NCBI GenBank assembly: GCA_021234155.1
Contig: JAJEKV010000080.1
Span: forward strand, 602,182 to 666,181
From: Isoetes taiwanensis
Lineage: Eukaryota; Streptophyta; Lycopodiopsida; Isoetales; Isoetaceae
Reading direction: 5' to 3'
DNA length: 64,000 nt
Part shown: positions 22,326 through 31,930 of the stretch, one piece after another
Position numbering within the stretch: the first letter of the stretch is position 1
Layout of the letters: each line of letters begins with the position of its first letter
Notes under the pieces: generated by a model
Told to the model about the DNA's origin: nothing
What the model saw: only the letters and a program-made list of their open reading frames with translations
Database searches by the model: none
Program-made: the position numbers and the translations under genes

Positions 22326-25300
22326 AAGAAAATCCTGATGATATTGAGGTAAAGGATGTATTGAATATTTCTGAATATCTTGCCAAAAGTAATAACAAGT
22401 TTCTCATTATAGATTCAGGAGCAGAAAAATCAGTAGTGCATGATATCAAGATTTAAAGGAATATAAAAGAGAGAATGGTCATGTTCAGCTAGGAGATGGT
22501 GGGGTGTAGAAAATCCGAGATTCTGGAATCTTAGAGTTATTTGATTTGAATGGAAAAAGTGTGTTGCTGAAAGAAGTTTTGTGTGTGCCAACTCTTGTGA
22601 GAAATTTAATTTATGTGTGCCAACTTGTGGACCTTGGATATAAGGTTGTTTTTGAAAAGCTTGAATGCAAAATATTTCTTAATAATATTTTGAAATTCAT
22701 TGGAAGAAGAGTAGGAAATCTTTTTGGTTTTGACAAGGATCATTCATTGTCTGTCAATATTGTTGAATGTACATCAAAGACAACTTGGCATAATAGATTG
22801 TGTCATACTCATTCATCAAACATGGATCTGCTCATTAAAAACAAATTTATAACAGCAAAGGTGGATGGTGAAAAGAAGCTATGTGCAGGCTGTCAGCTTG
22901 GCAAGCAATCAAGGCTAGCTTTTAAAACAAAAGCCAAGAGAGCTGAAAGGGTGTTGGATTTAATCCACACAAATTTGTGTGGACCTATTAATATCACAGG
23001 AATAGAAGGGCATAAATATTTTATGACATTCATAGATGATTTCAGCAGAAGAACAAGATGTTTTTTGCTAAAGACAAAAGATCAAGCCTTTGAGGCTTTA
23101 AAATTATTTGTGGCTGAAGTTGAACTAGAGACAGAAAGGAAAGTGAAATGCATAAGATCAGACAAGGGGGGAGAATACTTGTCAAAAGAATTTAAGTGGT
23201 TTTTTGCTAACCGTGGTATTAAAAGGCAGTTGACTTGCAGGTTCTCTCCTCAGCAAAATGGAGTAGCAGAAAGGAAGAACAGAATCTTGCTAAATGCTGT
23301 TCGAGCTATGCTAAAATACTCAGGTCTACCAAATTTCCTGTGGAGTGAAGCTTTGAAGATAGCAGTGCATGTTCAAAATTTATTACCATCTGTAAGTACA
23401 AAAGCAACAATTCCTGAGATGTTGTGGTCAGGAAAAACTCCTGACTATGAACAGTTGAGGTCATTTGGTTGCTTAAGTTTTGTGCATGTTCCTGAAGAGC
23501 TCAGAAAAAAACTTGATGACCGAGCATATATTGCATATATGGTAGGTTATGATGTGCATTCAAAGGCTTACAGATTGTATGATCCTACTCATAGAAAAAT
23601 TCTAGTTAGTAGAGATGTAGTCTTCAATGAACACAAGTTTTATAAAGCCATTCCTAATGTTAATGATGATAATGCCTTAGAGGTAGATAAGTCTAACTCT
23701 GAAGTAAAAGAAATGGTTGAGCATACTGCTCAGACTAAATCCAAAGTGCAGGTTACAAGTGATCTTCATAGTGACAGTGAGGATGGAGATGAAGAAAAGG
23801 TTGAGGCACAAGATTCTGCAGTAGAAGTTGAACCTGCAGGAGAATCTATAGTAGAGCCTGCAGCAGAACCTGTACCTGAACATGTGGCAGCAGAACTTGT
23901 ACCTGAACATGTAGCAGCAGAACCTATTATAGTTGAACCTATTGCAAAGCCAAGGAGGAAAACTAGAAGAACTGAAGCTCAAATCTTGGCTGATGAAAGT
24001 AAGCACAAACTAGAATTGCATGGTAGAACTGAAGCTGGTAGAAGCAAAAGACATCATGGAGACACAGGTGAAATTCATTCTGTGTTTGATATTCTGTTTT
24101 TGGAAACTGACAAGCTGCCAAATAATGTTGAAGAAGTGTTAAAAAGTAAGGATTCAGTCAGTTGGAACAGGGCTATGGAGGATGAGATGCTATCTTTTGA
24201 AAGAACAGGAACTTATACTGTGGTTGATAAACCACTAGGAAAAAACATTATTGGAAGCAAATGGATCTTTAGAATCAAGCCAGGCATTAATGGGCAAACA
24301 AAGAAATTTAAAGCAAGACTTGTTGCACAAGGATTCGCTCAGAAAAAGGGATTAGATTTTGACGAGACATTCTCTCCTTTAGTCAAAATAAATAGCTTGA
24401 GAATGTTACTAGCAATTGCTAATTCATGGGACATGGAGATTCACCATATGGACGTCAGTACAGCATTTCTTAATGCAAAACTAGAAGAAGAGATCTATTT
24501 GAAACCTGCTCCAGGGTTTGAGGAAGAGGAAGGGAAAGTGTGGAAGTTAAATAGGGCAGTTTATGGTTTGAGACAGGCTCCAAGAGAATGGTACAAATGT
24601 ATGGATAATTATCTCTTAGAGCAAGGGTTTGAAAAATTAAAGCATGATGGAAATTTGTACAGATATAATGATGGGAAGAAATGGTGTATTATAGCTCTAT
24701 ATGTTGATGATAACATCATGGTTGCAAATGAAAAAAACATTCTGGCTCATTGTAAACAATTGCTCAACAGGAGGTTTCAAATGACAGACTTAGGTGAGCT
24801 TAAAAGATTCCTTGGAATTGATGTCTATAGAGACAGAAAGAATAAAATTCTGAAGTTGAGCCAGTCAACTCATATTATAAACATGTTAAAAAAGTTTAAT
24901 ATGAATGAGTGCAACATATAATCGACACCCTTAGTTCCAGGACAAAGGATCTCGGCTTGTATGAGTCCTAAAAGCAGAGAAGGAGTTAAAGCAAATGGAA
25001 AATATACCCTATAGATCACTAATTGGATGTCCGTCATTATCTAGCAAATTGCACAAGGCCAGATATAGCCTTTGGTGTGAATATATTAAGCGGTACAACA
25101 ATAACTCCGGATGGAACATTGGGACATTTTGCAAAAAGGATTTTGAGATATATCTCAAGGGAACACTTAATGTTGGTATTATGTACAACTCGGATGAACG
25201 CAACTAAAAGCTTACGGTGACTACGATTAGGCGGAGATCTAGATCGAGAGAAAGTCAACTTCGGGTTATATTGTTTTACTTGGAGGTGCTGCTCTGTAGC

Positions 25301-25620
25301 TTGGAAATGCAAAAAGCAAGGAAGTATAGCTCTCTCCAAAGGCGAAGGGAATACAATCTGCAGCTCACGCTAACTAAAGAAGTGGTATGGGAAAGAAGAT
25401 TGTTAGCCGAACTTGGTGTAGAACAACTGAACCTACAATCATTTTTGTGATAGCACGAGCTGCATAGCCATGTCAAAAAAAACCCGTGTTACCTGAGAAA
25501 AGAAGTAAGCACATAGAGATGGAAATACATTTTGTTGAGACATGGTTGAAAAGAATCTAATACACCTTGCTTATGTAAGTACTGGTTGATCAAAAAGCGG
25601 ATCTGCTAACTAAAAGCCTT
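22326..25620 (+). pseudogene. Copia-1 gag-pol 3' part: protease, integrase, reverse transcriptase, decayed RNase H
   Basis: Continues the polyprotein after element B. The protease site region is LIIDSGAEKSVVHD (about 22400). A one-base deletion near 22455 (CAAGATTTAAAGG against CAAGATTTTAAAGG in the inverted copy) and a C-to-T stop at 22507 break it. From 22546 a 791-codon frame is open. It holds GAG-pre-integrase (TWHNRLCHTHSS), an integrase core with DDF, SDKGGEY and NGVAERKNR, and reverse transcriptase from WIFRIKPG through QMDV-like HHMDVSTAFLNA and YVDDNIMVA. It stops at 24921. The RNase H region (24930-25620) survives only as scrambled fragments (TRPDIAFGVN, KEVVWERRLLAELGVEQL) and is much more decayed than the rest. 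Confidence 0.9.
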
Positions 25621-25693
25621 GTCACTTGGAAGGTTTTGGACCTTAAGAGATTCAGTTCAATACAATGGTAAGAAAGATTATATGAAGGGGGAA

Positions 25694-26275
25694 TGTTAAG
25701 AATTAAGTCATATAATGCTTTCTTCAGTTGAAGCCAGATCTATAGACTCAGATCATATTGAAACTTGATTAGAATGTGAAGATGCAATGGTTATAGAAAT
25801 GGTTGCAACCTATGAGGAAAACAAGTATTAAAACTTGATTCGAGTCAATGGTTCCCAAGCTCATATTTAGAAGAAGCATGTGGGATAATTCGCACCGAAA
25901 GCCTTTTTCTGTCATAACGAATGTGGGATATATCGAGAGCACCGGATTCTCAAGTTAGCAAGTTGATCCTGCCGAAACCGACTACGAACCATCCATAAAT
26001 ACTAAGGAAACAATGTGTTTGTGTGCAACGGAGTATACGCTATTGATCCAGTGTCGGAATTGTTGTAATAGTTTAGAGCAGGCTATTGCTACAGTGTTCG
26101 AAGTAATTCCATTGCTACAGTATCTATTCGATATTAATGACTAAGGTTTAGCTTAATGGTTGAATAGCATTAAGTTTACACTTGATATTTGCAAGGGATT
26201 AGAGACCAAATTGTGGCTCCCTTGTGATGTGTTTGCTTGTCAAATACACTTTGCTATCAAGATGTACTTGAAGAT
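25694..26275 (+). repeat. 3' LTR of Copia-1, truncated
   Basis: Begins TGTTAAGAATTAAGTCATAT after a purine tract and matches the 5' LTR for 580 bp. It lacks the last 120 bp because it switches at 26272-26275 to inverted integrase sequence. Confidence 0.9.
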
Positions 26276-28092
26276 GGTAATAAATTTTGAACATGCACTG
26301 CTGTCTTCAAAGCTTCACTCCACAGGAAATTTGGTAGACCTGAGTATTTTAGCATAGCTCGAACAGCATTTAGCAAGGTTCTGTTCTTCCTTTCTGCTAC
26401 TCCATTTTGCTGAGGAGAGAACCTGCAAGTCAACTGCCTTTTAATACCACGGTTAGCACAAAACCACTTAAATTCTTTTGACAAGTATTCTCCCCCCTGT
26501 CTGATCTTATGCATTTCACTTTCCTTTCTGTCTCTAGTTCAACTTTAGCCACAAATAATTTTAAAGCCTCAAAGGCTTGATCTTTTGTCTTTAGCAAAAA
26601 ACATCTTGTTTTTCTGCTGAAATCATCTATGAATGTCATAAAATATTTATGCCCTTCTATTCCTGTGATATTAATAGGTCCACACAAATCTGTGTGGATT
26701 AAATCCAACACCCTTTGAGCTCTCTTGGCTTTTGTTTTAAAAGCTAGCCTTGATTGCTTGCCAAGCTGACAGCCTGCACATAGCTTCTTTTCACCATCCA
26801 CCTTTGCTGTTATAAATTTGTTTTTAATGAGCAGATCCATGTTTGATGAATGAGTATGACACAATCTATTATGCCAAGTTGTCTTTGATGTACATTCAAC
26901 AATATTGACAGACAATGAATGATCCTTGTCAAAACCAAAAAGATTTCCTACTCTTCTTCCAATGAATTTCAAAATATTATTAAGAAATATTTTGCATTCA
27001 AGCTTTTCAAAAACAACCTTATATCCAAGGTCCACAAGTTGGCACACAGAAATTAAATTTCTCACAAGAGTTGGCACACACAAAACTTCTTTCAGCAACA
27101 CACTTTTTCCATTCAAATCAAATAACTCTAAGATTCCAGAATCTCGGATTTTCTGCACCCCACCATCTCCTAGCTGAACATGACCATTCTCTCTTTTATA
27201 TTCCTTTAAAATCTTGATATCATGCACTACTGATTTTTCTGCTCCTGAATCTATAATGAGAAACTTGTTATTACTTTTGGCAAGATATTCAGAAATATTC
27301 AATACATCCTTTACCTCAATATCATCAGGATTTTCTTCAATTGCTTCTTCCATAATGTTCAAACTTGTACTTTCTCTAGTACGTCCCCTTCCTCTCCTTG
27401 AATTCACTTGTGCTCTGCCTCGACCTCTGCCTCTTCCTCCAATCCTTTTTGGACTTGGGCAGTCTGCAGACATATGGCCTTTCCCATCACAATTAAAACA
27501 CTTAAATTACTTACCTCCACTTGGACACTCATTTTTCAAATGTCCATATTGATTACAAGTGTAGCAAGGCCCCAATCTCTCTTTTGCAAAGTTAGAGTTG
27601 CCTCCTTTTTTCTGTTTTCTTGCAAATAATACCTCTGGAGATTGGTCATCCTCTTGCATGCCTTTTGTTTGCTCAAACTCTGTTCGGATCATCCTTAGAG
27701 CATGTTCTTTTGAGGTAGCTATATTTCTTACTAGAGTTGCAAGCTGAGAGTTATGTGAAACAGCCCTAGATAGTGCCAAGATTTGATATTGTTCACTTAG
27801 AACATTTCCAGCTCCCTCAAGATCTGCCACAATTGAGTCAAACTTCTCCAAAAAATCTGTTAGATCATCCTTTTCAAACAACTTTAGCTTCCTTAGTTGT
27901 TTTTCTAATAAATCAATTTGAGAAGAGCTTTTTACCTCATACTGACTTATCAGATACTGCCACATTTCATGTGGCTTTAAACCCCTTAGCCTCAGCTTAA
28001 GAGCAGTGCCAACCTTGCTCAGAATAATCTGCTGTGCTTCCATAACTTTGGTGTCATCTGCTACAGCAACAATAGGAGCAGAAGATGTTCCT
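26272..28092 (-). mobile_element. Inverted internal fragment of the Copia-1 family (gag to integrase)
   Basis: A 1.8-kb minus-strand segment nearly identical to Copia-1 from gag (GTSSAPIVAVADD, 28092 end) to integrase (VHVQNLLPS, 26272 end), without LTRs. It is not interrupted by element B, so gag-protease reads through MEEAIEENPDDIEV. The only break in 28092-27473 is one C-to-T change that turns Gln into a stop after CPSGGK (about 27507). A second frame change occurs near 26490. At its left edge the Copia-1 LTR and the integrase sequence share GTACTT..AGAT, so the junction looks homology-guided. Confidence 0.9.
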
Positions 28093-29170
28093 AGGAGCAT
28101 GGTTAATGAGAATAGAAGATGGTACGCAATCCAGGTCGTGTCACACATCTATAAAAATCATGAACCTGTGACCTATGGGTTAAGGTATTTCACAAAAGTA
28201 TTTGATTTAATCCTAAATGGGAGATAATAAGACTGGCCTGTGAAAGGCAAATTTGTTAATATGACCACCTACTACACAAGGACAATGTAATGCTAGTTTC
28301 CGTCCCACTGTTGTCTATAAGATGTTAGCAGCAAATGCATTCAAATCCATAACTATACTTATTTGCTTCAAAGACTGAAGTCTTAACCTCTGCCACTAAC
28401 ATAGACATCTCCGTTGGATTCTACCTTAAAGATGGTGAAGAAGATTATAAGGGAGATGCTTTGGCAGAATGGATTCCTTAAGGAAAACATTGTCCATGGC
28501 CAAGAAGAACATCCACGAATTGGCTATGCGGAGGAAACGGAAAAAAACATCGAAAGCTTACAATTTTTAGAGCTTACAATTTTTAGGTCGGGTCGGAAAA
28601 GGTGCCAAGAAGGTTGGAATGGCAATTTCCCAAAATTTTCTATTTTCCTAGGCAAGGCTGCTAAAAAAACAAAACAACTGCATGCTGAAGACTAATGAAA
28701 TAGATAAGCACGACATGATGAGATGGTTCTATCAATTAAGTAAGTTCTATATGAGCCGATACACCTCATTTTCGGAGAAGTGTAGATCATTCGAGATTTA
28801 ATAGATAAGAGCCGATACATCACATTTTCCATGGTACTTATTTATCTGATAGTGGAGTTATTTCCATAGCCCAAGCTAAGATACTGATGGCCTATAGATG
28901 TCCCTCCCTTGAGTGAGACGTCAGACACCGTGTTTGGATTTAGTACCTTCAAATTAATTCATGTAACTAGTCTGCTCTATTGAAAAAAGTACAGAGTGCT
29001 TCAAGCTCATGTTCTAAATGCATCTTCTTGTGCTTATGCGGATAGATGAGATATGTATATTGTGTAATTATTTTTTGTCCTTCGGAAAAAAAAGGTCTCT
29101 TTCTATGTTCATTATAAAAGTATGTTTGTATGTCCATTCTAAGAGTCCACAGGTCCATTAAATGAGTCTA
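28093..29170. other. Intergenic, no supported gene
   Basis: A 93-codon ORF at 28414-28695 (+) has no recognisable domain. Two stretches (about 28150-28190 and 28330-28410) look faintly tRNA- or SINE-like on the minus strand, but neither has a convincing A and B box pair. Confidence 0.4.
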
Positions 29171-30402
29171 TTTGTATATTAATTAATAAGACTTCTTTAT
29201 ATAGTGTTTTTCTTGAAAGTTTGTTTGGAAGTCATTATGTGCTCGTTGATCTTTAAAATGTTATGTCCTTGCAAGTAGCCTACTTATGAGTTGGTCTTTT
29301 TAGCTTGAGGTGCTTGTATTGCTTGCTCACTAGGTTTGATCACCTTTAGGTAGTTTACTATTATAGCAAGTTTTCCATTGCTCGACACTCCAAGTTTTGG
29401 CTATACATATGCCTATAGTGATAACATAGTATTCATATATATTATCTTTTGCTCTTATATAAGGGGTACAAAATAAAATTCAAAGCATGAACTAAACTCC
29501 ATATAGCTAAAATATAAAAATGGTACCATAAAAATCTACTAATTTAAATAAAGCCATGGTCTATTATTGTCATGGTTATTAACTCGTCAATCCAACATAC
29601 CCTCTAGAATCTCTATTTTCAAAAAAAAAAAAAAAAAAACAATAAGAGGAAGGAGAGACATTTAAGTTGTGCCAAAGTGAAGTGGTCTAGTCCAAGCAAG
29701 AAGTAAGAAGAAATCAAAATTTTTGCCTTGCAATAGCCTTCAGATTCCTTGCAAATATCCTGCTATTAAACATTGTGCAAAACTATGAAAAAAAAGAGAA
29801 AAGAAAAAGTTCAACCTATGAATGGATTTGTTACATGTTGTGTCAACACTTTCTAAGGAAAATCTTTGTATAACTTCTCAAAACAAACCTTCATATTAAA
29901 AGTTGAAAAAGGATTTACATCAAAGTGTTGCATGAATGAGCAAACATTTGTGTGAGAAGGTGATCATATTTCCAAGAGAAGATTTATCAAGGGCGATGAG
30001 GAGGTGGTGGAAGGATACCGTCGTGGGGATCAGTGTTGTGGCCTGGATCTTCATAATCAGAAACATGCAGATTAAGTGGAGGAGGAGGAGAAGAAATTTT
30101 GGAATTAACGTTGGCAGAAGGATCCTCACAATCTGATTTTGAAAAACCAGAAGGATGCAGCAAAGGCAGAGGAGAAAGATTGTTATTCGAAGATGGGTCT
30201 TGGTAATCAGAAACATGCAGCAACGTCAATTTCCTGCTATGCATCCTCTTTGGAGCTCCGACTGCAAAACCTTCATAAGAAAACAGAAAAAACACATATG
30301 AGTTGGTTTGATTTGGCGAGAAGAAAAAATACAGCTGAAATTTGAAGCAATTACCTTGTTGGGCGAGTAAGAAGAGAATGAAAATGAAGCATTTTGGTGA
30401 AT
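29171..30402 (-). repeat. Segmental duplicate 1 containing PSY gene copy A
   Basis: Similar throughout, in the same orientation, to 62774-64000. The similarity starts near TTTGTATATTAATTAATAAG and covers the 3' flank, coding exon, intron and the end of exon 1. Small indels and substitutions are spread over the whole length, so this is an older duplication. Confidence 0.9.
29987..30402 (-). CDS. PSY-type sulfated-tyrosine peptide precursor, copy A
   Basis: PSY peptides are secreted growth signals sulfated on the Tyr of a DY.DP..N core. Exon 1 (about 30402-30355) encodes a hydrophobic secretion signal (KCFIFILFLLAQQ). It is joined in frame by an 84-bp GT-AG intron (30354-30271) to exon 2 (30270-29987), which starts GFAVGAPKR. 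Exon 2 encodes three spaced motifs: VSDYQDPSSNNN, KSDCEDPSANVN and VSDYEDPGHNTDPHDG, each followed by a Pro-rich linker, and ends PPPPHRP. The middle copy has Cys for the sulfated Tyr. Arabidopsis PSY1 has one DYGDPSANPKHDPG motif, so the match is close. I find no in-frame ATG before the hydrophobic segment: the only ATG there (30386) is in another frame. The copy may therefore be start-less or have an unseen first exon. Confidence 0.75.
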
Positions 30403-31594
30403 CCTTTGCCGCTGTGTGCCAAATGAAGAATAAGTTTAGTCTGTTAAAATGGAGTCTGTTTGCTGTTTATGTAGCTCCCTTGTACGAAAATCTCTGCATG
30501 ACGTGGCGTCCAGATAGGAGCTTACGGCGGCTTGGCGGCCATAAGCGGCGCTCTTAATTCTTCGTATTTTCACTTCTCCTGAAAAATCCTTTGCTTCAAA
30601 GGATCTGTGGTTCCAAGCTAACGTGGCTTCAGTGCTATGTATTACAATAGTCTTGAATTTGCTTCTGTTTGTAGATTTGCATCAAATTATGATGAAATCA
30701 TGCTTATGTCCTTTATATCCCGAGTTTGTTTGTAGCTTATGCTCTTTATCAAGTGCACATCAAATTGCAGAAATTTCCTATTTCTAAATTAAAGTTTGAA
30801 CAGTTGGCTTGGAATACCTTGGCTCAAACTTTGTTATTTCTGTGGCCCAGCTAACCAATGCCAGCCATTTGTTTTGAGATGCCTGAAATTTTGGCCGCAC
30901 ATAGAGCAAGGGCTTAGTCTGCTCATAAGAGTGAATGCGTGAATGAGATGCAACCGTGAAATTTACTCTGAAACTGAATGAGATGAGCTTTGAGATTTTA
31001 TTGCTGGACTTTGCAAACACCAATTGTTTTTGCTTACATCAACATTGCAGCAAGCTTGAAGTTCCATGAAATATGTCTGTATGCCCTTCTGCAGCTATTC
31101 CCTCTGAATACCAATCTAAATACGTAAACACATGTTATTCTAGTGTCTCATATTAGAATATTAATCTATCATTTTTGCAAATTTTGCAATGTAATTCCTT
31201 TGTTGTCCGCAGCAACAACCCACCTTAACGTCCTGGTCCTCATCCTTTCACTCTAGGTTTTAATCTCAGCCATTCATTCTAAAGTGCTATATCCAGTAAC
31301 ATTATTGTGGACTAATTTGTTATGGCCATAACAAGCGTGTTCGATTTTTTTATCTGGTACCTATTATCCAAAAATTAGATTTCACAAATAGGATCTGAGA
31401 ACTTTGGAGATGGGATCAGAGCGGCCGCAAGGAAAACAAGCAGGAAAAAGATCATTCTATGAATGGCGAAAGATGGATTTGGAAAAAGATCATTCTATGG
31501 CGGTAGGCTTATTTAATGAGATTTTAGGGCGAGGATTAGTGGAGGTTGCTCTTAAATCTGCGTGCTCTTAAATCATCACTGCTAGGTAAAATAT
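30403..31594. other. Intergenic between PSY copy A and Copia-2
   Basis: 30403-30600 would be the promoter and leader of the minus-strand PSY gene; I see no certain TATA box. The rest is AT-rich, with an imperfect direct repeat TGGATTTGGAAAAAGATCATTCTATG at about 31445-31500 (AAAGATCATTCTATG twice). No gene is supported. Confidence 0.4.
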
Positions 31595-31599
31595 TTCTC

Positions 31600-31855
31600 T
31601 GTTAAGGTATGAACAATAACAAAGAAAGAGATGAAGACACAAGTTGAAAATTGCAACCAAGAGCGAGGAAGAACACTTGATGATTCAACGAAAGGAAAAG
31701 ACAAAAATGCCTTATATAAGGCTACAAGATCTTGATCCGAGTTCCGCCTAGATTAGGTGGAGAATGTCGGCTGGATTCATGGAGAATGTCACCTAAATTC
31801 GTTTGGAGGAGGTGGAAGTATCCGTTGGGATGATGCCTCCTTGCTTTGATGAACA
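31600..31855 (-). repeat. 3' LTR of Copia-2
   Basis: About 256 bp, matching 35994-36243 with several small indels. Both contain two or three copies of a GGAGAATGTC-type word (about 31760-31790). Confidence 0.93.
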
Positions 31856-31930
31856 CCCCCTCAAAGGCGGGGAGGGATCGAGGCGAACAACAGTGCGAGA
31901 TGTTTGAGGAGTTTAACACTAGGAAGGGCC

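Larger units (their letters stand above)
9800..26275 (+). mobile_element. Copia-1: LTR retrotransposon split by element B, 3' LTR truncated
   Basis: Order: 5' LTR (9800-10496), a primer-binding site complementary to initiator tRNA-Met (TGGTATCAGAGC, 10499-10510), gag with two zinc knuckles, element B insertion (11519-22321), protease remnant, GAG-pre-integrase, integrase, reverse transcriptase, decayed RNase H, a purine tract (ATGAAGGGGGAA, about 25682-25693) and the 3' LTR from 25694. Integrase before reverse transcriptase marks the Copia (Ty1) superfamily. The 3' LTR stops at 26275, about 120 bp short, where an inverted piece of the same element begins. Without element B it would be about 5.7 kb. 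Confidence 0.93.

Noticed and set aside
28140-28420. Possible tRNA- or SINE-like stretches
   Set aside because: Words like GGTTCATGATTT occur, but no A/B box pair with correct spacing could be found.
30014-30230. Plus-strand and alternative minus-strand ORFs over the PSY exon
   Set aside because: They are shadows of the PSY frame, which has a signal peptide, intron and repeated motif.
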